DNA from: Streptomyces sp. H27-H5
Lineage (GTDB): Bacteria > Actinomycetota > Actinomycetes > Streptomycetales > Streptomycetaceae
NCBI RefSeq assembly: GCF_026627505.1
Contig: NZ_JAPNLK010000064.1
Span: forward strand, 1-49,562
Reading direction: 5' to 3'
Length of the DNA: 49,562 bases
Part shown: in pieces, positions 1 through 7,849 of the stretch
Layout of the letters: every line of letters starts with the position of its first letter
Numbering within the stretch: the first letter of the stretch is position 1
Notes under the pieces: model-generated
Told to the model about the DNA's origin: nothing
Database searches by the model: none
The model's input: the letters and a program-made list of their open reading frames with translations, nothing else
Position numbers and translations under genes: made by a program

Positions 1-1
1 C

Positions 2-91
2 GCCAAGATGGACGACTACATGATCAAACGGAACGAGACCGCCCGCCCCTTCAAGTGGACCTACGCCGCCAGCCCCCTCCAGGAAGCCTGA
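2..91 (+). mobile_element. IS630-family transposase, C-terminal fragment (cut by window edge)
   Basis: The reading frame open from the left edge ends at the TGA at 89-91 and encodes about 29 residues. It contains the segment RPFKWTYAASPL, which resembles the conserved C-terminal 'KPFrWTYtGrPL' block of IS630/Tc1-type DDE transposases. The catalytic domain would lie left of the window. The sequence 92-123 after the stop, up to the CTAG at 123-126, is short and would be the right end of the element; IS630 elements target TA, often within CTAG. The family call rests on this one motif, so it is moderately sure. Confidence 0.6.
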
Positions 92-122
92 ACCCCCCTC
101 CACGAACTTTCGCGGAGCAGCA

Positions 123-1337
123 CTAGAAGGAGGTCCCGAAGCCGTTGGCGGCGCCGCCCGCGTCGCCGGCGCCCGAGTCGGCTCCGGTGTCGCCGGCGCT
201 GCCGCTGCCGCCGCCGCGCAGGGATTCGAGGTCGGCCTTGATGGTGTTGACGGGGATGGCGAAGCCGAGGCCGACGCTGCCGGCGCTGCTGCTGTCACTG
301 GAGGGGGAGTAGATGGCGGAGGGCATCCCGACGATCTCGCCGTTCATGTTGACGAGGGCGCCGCCGGAGTTGCCGGGGTTGAGGGAGGCGTCCGTCTGGA
401 TGGCCTTGTAGGAGGTGGTGTTCTGCCCGGTGTTCCCGTTGAACTGCTGTCCGTCGTACGAGAACGGCCAGCCGCCGCCCTGTCGGCCCTGCGGGGCCTG
501 CTGCTCGGACTTGGGCACGTTCACGTCGCGGTTCAAGGCGGAGACGATGCCGCTGGTGACGGTTCCGGTCAGCCGGTCCGGGGAACCGATGGCCACGACC
601 TCGTCGCCCACCTTGAGCCCGTCGGAGTTGCCGAGCTTGGCCGCCTTGAGGCCACTGGCGCCCTGGAGCTTGATCAGCGCCAGGTCCTTGTCCGGGTCGG
701 TGCCGACGGTCTTGGCGGTGTACTTCTTGCCGTCGCTCATCGTCACCTGGATCTCGGAAGCCCCCTCCACCACGTGGTTGTTGGTGACGATCTCCCCGTC
801 GGCGGTGACGACGATGCCGGAACCGGTGCCCTGGCCGGACGAGGTCCGGGTGTCGATGCGCACGACGGACGGGCTGACCTGCTCGGCCACGCCGGAGACG
901 GTGCCGTTGCTGGACTGGGAGACGTTGGTGCCGCTGATGCCGGAGCCGCCTGTGTTCTGGCCGCCGAGGTACTGCTGCACCGCCGCGGCGGTGCCACCGC
1001 CCACGACGGCGGCGGCCAGCGCGACGGCGGCGAGCAGGGCGACGGGCCGCTTGGCGCGGGCGCGGCCGGCGTGGGCCGGTCCCGACGGGGCGGGCGCGGG
1101 CCGGTCCCAGCCGCCTTCGGCGGGCACCGTCTCGCCCTGGATGACGGGCGGCTGGTGCGCCTCGTGCCAACCGGGCGCCGGCGCGCCGGGCGGGTACGGG
1201 GGCGGCGGCGGGTAGGCGCCCGCCCCGGCCTCCTGTGCGAGCCGGTCACGTCCGCGCTGCCAGTCCTCGCCGAACGGCGCGGGCTGGGGGCGGTTCTCCT
1301 GGGGGTACTCGCCTTCGCGGCGGAAGCTCTCGGTCAT
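123..1337 (-). CDS. HtrA/DegP-like trypsin-fold serine protease, membrane anchored
   Basis: 404 aa. The N-terminal ~95 residues are Pro/Gly-rich and cytoplasmic, followed by one membrane segment at about 97-118 and an extracytoplasmic S1C trypsin-like domain. The catalytic triad is visible: His188 in TNNHVVEG, Asp218 in DKDLALI and Ser324 in PGNSGGAL. Family members degrade misfolded exported proteins. No PDZ domain follows the protease domain; the protein ends in a ~25-residue Gly/Ser/Ala tail, so it is short compared with classical HtrA. The stop codon lies exactly at the CTAG where the IS630 end begins. In S. coelicolor the matching gene sits beside a CssRS-like two-component pair; here the IS occupies that side. 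The start is ATG at 1337 with no good Shine-Dalgarno. Confidence 0.88.
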   Translation of the reverse strand: MTESFRREGEYPQENRPQPAPFGEDWQRGRDRLAQEAGAGAYPPPPPYPPGAPAPGWHEAHQPPVIQGETVPAEGGWDRPAPAPSGPAHAGRARAKRPVALLAAVALAAAVVGGGTAAAVQQYLGGQNTGGSGISGTNVSQSSNGTVSGVAEQVSPSVVRIDTRTSSGQGTGSGIVVTADGEIVTNNHVVEGASEIQVTMSDGKKYTAKTVGTDPDKDLALIKLQGASGLKAAKLGNSDGLKVGDEVVAIGSPDRLTGTVTSGIVSALNRDVNVPKSEQQAPQGRQGGGWPFSYDGQQFNGNTGQNTTSYKAIQTDASLNPGNSGGALVNMNGEIVGMPSAIYSPSSDSSSAGSVGLGFAIPVNTIKADLESLRGGGSGSAGDTGADSGAGDAGGAANGFGTSF

Positions 1338-1423
1338 GTCTATGACTGTGTCCGGGGATCATGAGAGCTTCCTGAGTCCCGGCTGAGAAGCCCGACAGAA
1401 CCGCGTATGCCCGATATAAGGAC

Positions 1424-1476
1424 AGGACCCGAACCCGGACCCGGACCCGGATCCGGGCTCGGGAAGCCCCGAGCCC
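1424..1476. repeat. Short CCCGGA tandem repeat with hairpin potential
   Basis: The non-coding gap 1338-1492 between the protease and the LacI-family gene contains four adjacent ACCCGG-type hexamers (about 1429-1452) followed by GGGCTCGGG, which can pair back on it. It may act as a terminator for the leftward lacI-family gene or simply be low-complexity DNA. Confidence 0.4.
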
Positions 1477-1492
1477 GTCCGCGAGTGCAGCG

Positions 1493-2515
1493 TCAGCGGC
1501 AGCCGCAGGACCGTCGGATCACCAGCGCCGACGGGAACTGCTTGAGCCGCTCCCGGCGCGAACCCGCCACCCGCAGGGCGTCGTCCAGGACGAGGTCCAC
1601 CGCCGCGCGGGCCATCGCCGTGCGGTCGGAGGCGATGGTGGTCAGCGGCGGGTCCGTCAGCGCCGCTTCCTTGACGTCGTCGAAGCCGGCCACGGCCAGC
1701 TCGCCCGGTACGTCGATGCGCAGCTCCCGCGCCGCCCGCAGCACGCCGATGGCCTGGTCGTCGGTGGCACAGAAGATCGCCGGGGGCCGGTCCGGCCCCG
1801 ACAGGACCTCCAGGGCGACGGTGTACGCGTCGTAGCGGTTGTACGGGGCCTCGAAGAGCCGGCCCTCCACCGAGCGCCCGGCCTCCAGCATCGCCCGCCG
1901 CCAGCCCTCGACGTGGTCCGCGACGGGGTCGCCGACCGACGGGGTGTTCTCGACGCCGCCGATGCAGGCCACGTACGGGTGCCCGTGCTCCAGCAGGTGC
2001 CGGGTGGCGAGCTGCGCGCCGCCGATGTCGTCGGTGATCACCGCCACGTCGTCGATGGCCTCGGGACGCTCGTGCAGCAGCACGATCCGTGCGTCCCACG
2101 CCTCGATCTCGGAGGCGGCGCGCTCGCTCATGCCCTGGCTGACCAGGATCAGCCCGGAGACCCGCATGCCGAGGAAGGCCCGCAGGTAGTGGACCTCGCG
2201 CTCGTCGCGGTAGTCGGAGTTGCCGACCAGGACCATCTTCCCGCGCTCGGCGGCGGCCTGTTCGACCGCGTGCGCCATCTCCGCGAAGAACGGCTGCCGG
2301 GCGTCCGGGACGATCATGCCTATGAGGTCGGTGCGCCGGGACGCCATCGCCTGCGCGACCCGGTCGGGCCGGTAGCCCAGCTCCTTGATCGCGGCGAGTA
2401 CACGCTCGCGCGTGGCCGGGGCAACCGGCCTGGGTCCGTTGTTGATGACGTAGCTCACGACGGCGGTAGAGGTACCCGCAAGTCGCGCCACGTCATCCCG
2501 CGTCACCTTGGCCAC
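1493..2515 (-). CDS. LacI/GalR-family transcriptional regulator
   Basis: 340 aa. The N-terminal helix-turn-helix (about residues 4-25, VTRDDVARLAGTSTAVVSYV) and hinge (about 45-58) are followed by a periplasmic-binding-protein-like effector domain to the C-terminus. These repressors bind palindromic operators and usually respond to a sugar or nucleoside; the ligand cannot be read here. It starts with GTG at 2515. The hexamer TAGACT (complement of 2523-2528) lies 7 nt before the start and there is no Shine-Dalgarno, so the mRNA is probably leaderless. It is transcribed in the same direction as the downstream protease and the upstream glnR. The position matches S. coelicolor SCO4158. Confidence 0.9.
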   Translation of the reverse strand: MAKVTRDDVARLAGTSTAVVSYVINNGPRPVAPATRERVLAAIKELGYRPDRVAQAMASRRTDLIGMIVPDARQPFFAEMAHAVEQAAAERGKMVLVGNSDYRDEREVHYLRAFLGMRVSGLILVSQGMSERAASEIEAWDARIVLLHERPEAIDDVAVITDDIGGAQLATRHLLEHGHPYVACIGGVENTPSVGDPVADHVEGWRRAMLEAGRSVEGRLFEAPYNRYDAYTVALEVLSGPDRPPAIFCATDDQAIGVLRAARELRIDVPGELAVAGFDDVKEAALTDPPLTTIASDRTAMARAAVDLVLDDALRVAGSRRERLKQFPSALVIRRSCGCR

Positions 2516-2539
2516 GCGCGGCAGTCTACGCGGGGTGAC

Positions 2540-3331
2540 CTACCTCTGGGCAGGCCGTCCCGCCGACTCGATCGTTACCGGAGCTTCCTCCATACGGGGG
2601 AGGGCCGCGGCCGCCTTCGCGGCTGCCTGGGCCGCCGCCTCCGCGGCCGCCCGCTCGACCTTCTCGGGGGTGACGAAGCGGTAGCCGACGTTGCGCACGG
2701 TCCCGATGAGCGACTCGTGCTCGGGGCCGAGCTTGGCGCGCAGCCGACGCACGTGGACGTCGACCGTCCGGGTGCCGCCGAAGTAGTCGTAGCCCCAGAC
2801 CTCCTGGAGCAGCTGGGCGCGGGTGAAGACCCGTCCCGGGTGCTGGGCGAGGTACTTGAGCAGCTCGAACTCCTTGAAGGTCAGGTCCAGGACCCGGCCC
2901 TTCAGCTTCGCCGAGTAGGTGGCCTCGTCGACCGACAGGTCGCCGTTGCGGATCTCCATCGGGGAGTCGTCGGAGCCCATCTGCTGCCGGCCGGTGGCGA
3001 GCCGCAGGCGCGCCTCGACCTCGGCGGGCCCGGCGGTGTCGAGGAGGACGTCGTCGATGCCCCAGTCGGCCGTGACGGCGGCCAGGCCGCCCTCCGTGAC
3101 GACGAGGACGAGCGGACAGCCGGGGCCGGTGGAGCGGAGCAGCTGGCAGAGCGACCGCACCTGCGGGAGGTCGCGGCGCCCGTCGATGAGGATGACATCG
3201 GCTCCGGGGGTGTCCACGAGGGCCGGCCCCTCGGCGGGCGCCACCCGTACGTTGTGCAGCAGCAGGCCGAGGGCGGGCAGCACCTCGGTCGACGGCTGCA
3301 GGGCGTTGGTCAGCAGCAGGAGAGAGCTCAT
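2540..3331 (-). CDS. glnR: GlnR, OmpR-type global nitrogen regulator
   Basis: 263 aa from the ATG at 3331 (MSSLLLLTNAL), preferred over an upstream in-frame start because it matches the known GlnR N-terminus. The receiver-like domain (about 1-115) keeps Asp50 in VILIDGRR but is atypical. The C-terminal winged helix (about 125-225) contains LTFKEFELLKYL and RTVDVHVRRLRAKLG, the OmpR DNA-binding signature. It ends in an Ala-rich tail. GlnR controls glnA, amtB-glnK, nitrite/nitrate and urease genes in actinomycetes and has no partner kinase; none is encoded next to it here. It is divergent from the moaD-like gene across a 459-bp gap. Confidence 0.93.
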   Translation of the reverse strand: MSSLLLLTNALQPSTEVLPALGLLLHNVRVAPAEGPALVDTPGADVILIDGRRDLPQVRSLCQLLRSTGPGCPLVLVVTEGGLAAVTADWGIDDVLLDTAGPAEVEARLRLATGRQQMGSDDSPMEIRNGDLSVDEATYSAKLKGRVLDLTFKEFELLKYLAQHPGRVFTRAQLLQEVWGYDYFGGTRTVDVHVRRLRAKLGPEHESLIGTVRNVGYRFVTPEKVERAAAEAAAQAAAKAAAALPRMEEAPVTIESAGRPAQR

Positions 3332-3790
3332 GCCCGACCACCTGCCCGGGTCGGGCGTTTGTGCACGTGCGTGTGCACGGATCGCTGGTCCATCACGTCG
3401 GTTCCTCCTCGGTCCCGTCGAGGACTTTCGCGGCACTGCTTCGTACGACTTGCCTTGCGCCCCCGGTCCCCGCGCCCTGGGGTCCGGGGGGACGCACTGT
3501 TCTCGGTCCGTTCAACGCGCTGAAAGCACAAAAGGACCCGGGGGCTACGTTGCCCGGATCCTCTACGCCGCCAGAATAGCCCACCGGTCCTTTCGGGGCA
3601 GGGGCTCCGACGAACCCCTTCTGTGGTTCCTGCCACGCCCGTCACCAGGGTATGCCCCGGTTTCGTCGGATCGGTGGCGTCTCGCCACCCTGCCCGTGCC
3701 TGGTCGGGGCGCGCGGAGGCACGCGGGGGTGGGCGGTCGGAGGGTTCATCATGGATGCCGACGAACAGAGAGCCGACGAGGGGAGCAGCT
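3332..3790. other. Divergent intergenic region glnR / moaD-like
   Basis: 459 bp without a convincing gene. It should hold the glnR promoter (leftward) and the promoter of the moaD-like gene (rightward). It contains GTGCAC half-sites at 3361-3366 and 3373-3378 arranged as an inverted repeat just upstream of glnR. Open frames through it have poor third-position GC bias and overlap in several frames, so they were not called. Confidence 0.5.
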
Positions 3791-4045
3791 GTGGCAACCG
3801 GAACCATCCGCTACTGGGCGGCGGCCAAGGCCGCCGCCGGGACGGCGGAGGAGCCGTACGCGGCGCGGACACTGGGCGAGGCGCTCGACGCCGTGCGCGA
3901 ACGCCACCCGGGAGAACTGACCCGGGTCCTGCTGCGCTGCTCCTTCCTCGTGAACGAAGAACCTGTGGGCAAGCGCCCGCACGATGCCGTCCTGCTCACG
4001 GAAGGCGGCACCGTCGAGGTGCTTCCCCCGTTCGCGGGCGGGTGA
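3791..4045 (+). CDS. MoaD/ThiS-family ubiquitin-like sulfur carrier
   Basis: 84 aa from the GTG at 3791, which has the purine-rich GAGGGGAG about 6 nt upstream. An upstream ATG at 3755 would add 12 residues with non-coding character. The protein has the small beta-grasp pattern: IRYWAAAKAAAG near the start, TLGEALDAV in the helix, VNEEPVG, and the C-terminal end VEVLPPFAGG. The terminal Gly-Gly is the site that is adenylated and thiocarboxylated in MoaD and ThiS carriers. Whether it serves molybdopterin, cysteine or another sulfur pathway cannot be told, as no partner ThiF/MoeB or MoaE is nearby. The next gene starts 11 nt after its stop, suggesting co-transcription. Confidence 0.85.
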   Translation: MATGTIRYWAAAKAAAGTAEEPYAARTLGEALDAVRERHPGELTRVLLRCSFLVNEEPVGKRPHDAVLLTEGGTVEVLPPFAGG

Positions 4046-4055
4046 GCGGGAGCCC

Positions 4056-5705
4056 ATGAGTACCCCCGAAGAACAGCAGCGCAGGCAGCGACGAGAGCAG
4101 GAGCAGGCGCAGGAGCAGGAGCAGCAGCACGATCCCTACGATCCGTACGGGACGCAGACCTGGCAGTCCGACACCTGGGACACCGGCTACCAGCCGGTGC
4201 AGCCGCAGCTCGGCGGCGTTCAGGGTCAGGCCGGGCAACAGCCGGCGCAGCCCGTGGCCCCCGAGGGCTGGTTCCGTGAGGAGGCGCCCGCGGCGCCCGC
4301 GCAGGAGTGGGCGGAAACGTCGTACCTGCCGCCGTACCAGGAGCCGTACCAGGAGCAGCCGCAGCAATCCCGGCAGCCGCAGCCGTCGCAGGGGCAGCAG
4401 TTCCAGCCCCGGCAGCGGGCCCAGCAGCAGCCTCAGCAGCCGCAGCAGGCGTCGTACGGGCAGCCGGTGACGCCGGAGGGCTGGTACCGCGAGGAGGCCC
4501 CGGCGGCGCCCGCTCAGGCGTGGGCCGAGACGTCGTACCTGCCGCCTTACCAGGAGCCGCAGCAGCAGCAGCAGCAGCAGCCGCAGCAGTCCCAGCCGTC
4601 GCAGGGGCAGCAGTTCCAGCCTCGGCAGCAGTTTCAACAGCAGCCGCAGCAGCCGCAGCCCCAGCAGCCGTCGTACGGGCAGCCCGTGGCGCCCGAGGGC
4701 TGGTTCCGCGAGGAGGCCCCCGCGGCCCCGGCCCCCGCCCCCGCCCCGTCTGCCGCGTCCGGGGCCGGGTGGGCCGAGGAGACGGCGTACCTGCCGCCGC
4801 AGCCCGCGGAGCCGGCCGTCGAGGCCACCGCCTACCTGCCGCCGGTGTCGGCCGCCCCGGAGCCCCCTCAGGGCCCCCTGGACCCCGAGGCCGACGCGGG
4901 TGCACGGTCCGAGTACTCCCCGCCGACGCTCGCGGGCAACACGCTCCGCGCCGTCGACCCGGCGCAGGCCCGCGCCGAGGGCCGGTCGCCGATCATCGAC
5001 CCCGGTCCGCAGTCGGCCATACTGACCGCCGCCCTCGGACTGCTGCTGGCCGCGGCCGCGGCCTTCGGGGACCTCGCGCTGCTCGTGCCGCTGATCGCCC
5101 TCCAGGGCCTCACCGCGGCCGGCTGGTTCCGCCTCAACGGCATGTGGCCCGCCCGTCAGGGCATCGCCCTGGCCTTCCTCGGCGCCGTGGTCGCGGACGC
5201 CGCCGTGCTCGCCGTGGACGACGTGAACGGGCCCGGCGCGATCGTCGGCACCCTCGGTGCCTGGGTGCTGCTCACGCTGGTGCTCCAGCTCCGCAGCCAC
5301 GCGGACCCCGACGAGCGGATGTACGGGCTGATGGCCTCGGTGGCGTCCGCCGCCCTCGCCATCGTCTGCGCCGGTTACCTGGCCGCCGGCTCCGACGCCG
5401 TCAGCGTGGGCGGGGTCGCCGTGGCGGTCGCCGTCTTCGCCCGGGCGCTGCCGCTGCCCGCTCCGGCGTCCGTGGCGGTCTCGCTGGCCGCCGCGGCGGG
5501 CGCGGGCGTCGCGGTCGGCACGATGACGGACATCGGGACCGGCGGGGCGCTGCTCGGTCTGGCCGCCGGGGTGTGCGCCCTGGTCGGCCTGCGGGTGGCC
5601 GCGTACGACTACCCGTCGAAGTTCGTCCACATGACGGCCGGTGTCGCGTTGCCGCTGGCGGCGGCGGCTCCCGCCGTCTATCTGATGGGCCGGGTGGTGG
5701 GCTGA
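4056..5705 (+). CDS. Large Q/P-rich repeat membrane protein of unknown function
   Basis: 549 aa from the ATG at 4056 (MSTPEEQQ), with GGGAG just upstream. The first ~300 residues are cytoplasmic-looking and dominated by Gln, Pro and Tyr. They hold three copies of a block like APEGWFREEAPAAPA followed by TSYLPPYQEP (about residues 66-97, 137-170 and 210-250), separated by long Gln runs. The C-terminal ~230 residues form about eight hydrophobic segments. No catalytic motif is recognised. Adjacency to the MoaD-like gene is conserved in my memory of other Streptomyces. The function is unknown; the repeats suggest an assembly or scaffold domain tethered to the membrane. Confidence 0.82.
   Translation: MSTPEEQQRRQRREQEQAQEQEQQHDPYDPYGTQTWQSDTWDTGYQPVQPQLGGVQGQAGQQPAQPVAPEGWFREEAPAAPAQEWAETSYLPPYQEPYQEQPQQSRQPQPSQGQQFQPRQRAQQQPQQPQQASYGQPVTPEGWYREEAPAAPAQAWAETSYLPPYQEPQQQQQQQPQQSQPSQGQQFQPRQQFQQQPQQPQPQQPSYGQPVAPEGWFREEAPAAPAPAPAPSAASGAGWAEETAYLPPQPAEPAVEATAYLPPVSAAPEPPQGPLDPEADAGARSEYSPPTLAGNTLRAVDPAQARAEGRSPIIDPGPQSAILTAALGLLLAAAAAFGDLALLVPLIALQGLTAAGWFRLNGMWPARQGIALAFLGAVVADAAVLAVDDVNGPGAIVGTLGAWVLLTLVLQLRSHADPDERMYGLMASVASAALAIVCAGYLAAGSDAVSVGGVAVAVAVFARALPLPAPASVAVSLAAAAGAGVAVGTMTDIGTGGALLGLAAGVCALVGLRVAAYDYPSKFVHMTAGVALPLAAAAPAVYLMGRVVG
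4250..4830 (+). repeat. Three in-frame ~95-bp coding repeats with CAG-type Gln tracts
   Basis: Within the Q/P-rich gene, near-copies begin at about 4252, 4465 and 4684. Each encodes GW-F/Y-REEAPAAPA and a YLPP motif. The DNA between them is built of CAGCAG/CAGCCG triplets, for example the run at 4558-4590. The copies differ at third codon positions, which indicates selection on the protein. Confidence 0.75.
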
Positions 5706-5785
5706 CGTCGGCCGCACGTTCGACCCCTCCCTTTCCCGGCGTGGTCAACTAGAGCGCACGTACTGATCTATTGGGGGAGGGGCAC

Positions 5786-6502
5786 GTGCGCTTTCTGCGG
5801 GCCATCGTCATCATCGGAGTGATCCTGGGGGCCCTGTTCGTGGGCGCCGACCGCTGGGCGGTCGACTACGCCGAGAACCAGCTGGCCGACAAGATCCAGT
5901 CCCGGCAGGGCCTGGCGGGCGACGTGGAGGTCGACATCCACGGCTTCCCGTTCCTGACCCAGGCGTTGGACCACCGACTGGAGCGGGTGGATCTGGTGCT
6001 CACGGGCGTGGACGCCTCCGCCGAGGGCCGCAAGGCGCGGCTGACGCGGCTCGAAGCCGCCTTCCACGACGTGAAGTTGAACAGCGACTACACCGGCGGC
6101 ACGGCCGGCAGGGCCGAGGGCGAGGCCCTGGTCTCGTACGCGGACCTGACCGCGGCCTCGGAGACCGGGGTGACCGTCTCCTACGGCGGGCAGCCGGGCA
6201 AGGTGAAGGTCAGCGCGACGGTGGACTTCCTCGGCCGGAAGTTCACCCGCAGCGTGATCTCGACCGTCACGCTGGAGGACGGCAAGGACTCCTCGGGCGG
6301 CAAGATCGTCCGGGTGCGCGCCGAGGAGGTCCCGGGCGAGGGGATCCCGGGGATCGAGAAGGTCGTCCGCAAGAAGACCGACTTCGACCGCCGGCTCGAC
6401 GCCGGTCTGCCGGCCGGACTGCAGCTCACCACCCTGACCTCGGACGAGGCGGGCGTGCACCTGGCGCTGACCGGCACGAACGTGTCGCTGGCCGGATCGT
6501 GA
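5786..6502 (+). CDS. DUF2993 / LmeA-like phospholipid-binding exported protein
   Basis: 238 aa from the GTG at 5786, preferred over the TTG at 5771 because GGGGGAGGGG lies just before it. An N-terminal hydrophobic signal anchor (VRFLRAIVIIGVILGALFVG) precedes NQLADKIQSRQGLAGDVEVDIHGFPFLTQALDHRLERVDL. The latter matches the start of DUF2993, the family of M. smegmatis LmeA, which binds phosphoinositides and supports lipomannan maturation. The remainder is beta-rich. The gene follows the membrane protein by about 80 bp and is followed by strong hairpins, so it is probably the end of a unit. The family assignment is confident; the lipid role in this organism is inference. Confidence 0.85.
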   Translation: MRFLRAIVIIGVILGALFVGADRWAVDYAENQLADKIQSRQGLAGDVEVDIHGFPFLTQALDHRLERVDLVLTGVDASAEGRKARLTRLEAAFHDVKLNSDYTGGTAGRAEGEALVSYADLTAASETGVTVSYGGQPGKVKVSATVDFLGRKFTRSVISTVTLEDGKDSSGGKIVRVRAEEVPGEGIPGIEKVVRKKTDFDRRLDAGLPAGLQLTTLTSDEAGVHLALTGTNVSLAGS

Positions 6503-6506
6503 GACG

Positions 6507-6580
6507 GTGCGGTCCGCCCCTTAGGAGGGTGGGCCGCACGAAGAGCCCCGGAGGCCGCCAGAGCGGCCTGCCAGGGCTTT
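6507..6580 (+). terminator. Two consecutive hairpins after the DUF2993 gene
   Basis: GTGCGG at 6507-6512 can pair with CCGCAC at 6534-6539. Then AGCCC (6544-6548) plus AGGCCGC (6552-6558) pair with GCGGCCT (6563-6569) plus GGGCT (6574-6578), followed by TT. This is a likely intrinsic terminator separating the DUF2993 gene from the sulfur module. Confidence 0.6.
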
Positions 6581-6625
6581 CGCGTCCGCCATTCGGACGA
6601 TCCTGTCTCACCATATGACACACCG

Positions 6626-6655
6626 GTGACAGGGCGGTCGATTCGTCCCTACGAT
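6626..6655 (+). promoter_or_regulatory. Promoter of the sulfur leader peptide and rhodanese gene
   Basis: A good -35-like GTGACA (6626-6631) is separated by 18 nt from a -10 TACGAT (6650-6655). The predicted transcription start falls at about 6662-6664, on the A of the ATG at 6664, so the leader peptide mRNA would be leaderless. Confidence 0.6.
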
Positions 6656-6657
6656 CC

Positions 6658-6747
6658 ATGCCTATGAAGCATCAGCAGGCGGACCTCACGAAGCGGCGGG
6701 CAGTAGACCTGTGTCGCGTCGCCGCCATGCTCTGTCGATCCATGTGA
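6658..6747 (+). CDS. Short Cys-codon leader peptide upstream of the rhodanese gene
   Basis: A 27-residue peptide from the ATG at 6664 (29 from the ATG at 6658) ending at the TGA 6745-6747. It begins MKHQQADLTKRR and continues AVDLCRVAAMLCRSM. The RR-x-VD-x-xRV-xx-xLC pattern with Cys codons near the end matches the actinobacterial 'putative leader peptide' group found before sulfur-assimilation genes, some of which mediate cysteine-responsive attenuation in mycobacteria. The two TGT codons are at residues 17 and 24 of the shorter form. There is no Shine-Dalgarno, but the promoter spacing predicts a leaderless ATG at 6664. The 187-bp gap to the rhodanese gene would be the attenuator. It is too short for usual gene calling. 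Confidence 0.8.
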   Translation: MPMKHQQADLTKRRAVDLCRVAAMLCRSM

Positions 6748-6934
6748 CGTGTGAGCGCATCCGCTCCACCGGCCGGACGACTGGCCTTCCCCGCGTGACC
6801 GCACCCCGCCTTCCGCTCGCCCGGCGCCTCCCCGCCCGGGTACCGCGAGGCCGATCCGTCCGCGGCACGCACCCGCAGCACCATCCAGCAGCACCAGCAC
6901 AGCCCCGCCGCACACTGCCCCGGAGGAGAACACC
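6748..6934 (+). promoter_or_regulatory. Candidate attenuator between leader peptide and rhodanese gene
   Basis: 187 bp, GC-rich, with several short complementary segments (for example GGCCGGACGACTGGCC at about 6772-6786). It ends in GGAGGAG at 6921-6928, the ribosome binding site of the rhodanese gene. Alternative structures responding to ribosome stalling on the leader are plausible but were not computed. Confidence 0.35.
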
Positions 6935-7780
6935 ATGAGCCGCAGCGACGTCCTCGTAGACGCCGACTGGGTCGAGGCCCACCTGAACGACGCCGACGTC
7001 GTCATCGTCGAGGTGGACGAGGACACGTCCGCCTACGACAAGAACCACATCACCAACGCCGTGCGGATCGACTGGAAGACCGACCTCCAGGACCCGGTCC
7101 GCCGTGACTTCGTGGACCAGGAGGGCTTCGAGAAGCTCCTCTCCGCCAAGGGCATCTCCAACGACGACACCGTCGTCCTCTACGGCGGCAACAACAACTG
7201 GTTCGCGTCCTACGCCTACTGGTACTTCAAGCTCTACGGCCACCAGGACGTCAAGCTCCTCGACGGCGGCCGCAAGAAGTGGGAGCTCGACTCCCGCGAC
7301 CTGGTCGACGGCAAGGACGTCCCGAACCGCCCGGCCACCCAGTACAAGGCCAAGGCCCAGGACAAGTCCATCCGCGCCTTCCGCGACGACGTCGTCGCCG
7401 CGATCGGCTCCCTGAACCTGGTCGACGTCCGCTCGCCCGACGAGTTCTCCGGCAAGCTGCTCGCGCCGGCGCACCTTCCGCAGGAGCAGTCGCAGCGCCC
7501 CGGCCACGTGCCGAGCGCCCGCAACATCCCGTGGTCGAAGAACGCCAACGACGACGGCACCTTCAAGTCCGACGACGAGCTGACCGCCCTCTACGAGGCC
7601 GAGCAGGTCGATCTGGCGAAGGACACCATCGCCTACTGCCGCATCGGTGAGCGCTCCGCGCTCACGTGGTTCGTGCTGCACGAGCTCCTGGGCCAGGAGA
7701 ACGTCAAGAACTACGACGGTTCGTGGACCGAGTACGGCTCGCTCGTCGGCGTGCCGATCGAGCTCGGCGCCGCCAAGTAG
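6935..7780 (+). CDS. cysA: Thiosulfate sulfurtransferase (two-domain rhodanese)
   Basis: 281 aa, start ATG at 6935 with GGAGGAG 6 nt upstream. Two tandem rhodanese domains are seen (about 5-125 and 145-280). The N-terminal copy is non-catalytic and carries the HITNAVRIDWKTDLQD block. The C-terminal one has the active loop CRIGERS with the sulfur-accepting Cys235. It transfers sulfane sulfur from thiosulfate to cyanide or thiols and is named CysA/SseC-type in actinobacteria. The preceding leader peptide and the following DUF1416 gene form the usual sulfur cassette (S. coelicolor SCO4164-SCO4165). Codons are almost purely C-ending, suggesting strong expression. Confidence 0.95.
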   Translation: MSRSDVLVDADWVEAHLNDADVVIVEVDEDTSAYDKNHITNAVRIDWKTDLQDPVRRDFVDQEGFEKLLSAKGISNDDTVVLYGGNNNWFASYAYWYFKLYGHQDVKLLDGGRKKWELDSRDLVDGKDVPNRPATQYKAKAQDKSIRAFRDDVVAAIGSLNLVDVRSPDEFSGKLLAPAHLPQEQSQRPGHVPSARNIPWSKNANDDGTFKSDDELTALYEAEQVDLAKDTIAYCRIGERSALTWFVLHELLGQENVKNYDGSWTEYGSLVGVPIELGAAK

Positions 7781-7849
7781 CCCCTGCGGGCGCGCGGGGC
7801 CGCGCGCCCGCAACACGTACGTACGACCCCTCCAGGACAGGACAGAGAC

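Noticed and set aside
3996..5717. Long open frame antisense to the Q/P-rich membrane protein
   Set aside because: It is the mirror of a GC-biased coding strand (Leu/Arg-rich), has no ribosome binding site and no domain; the plus-strand gene has repeats selected at protein level.
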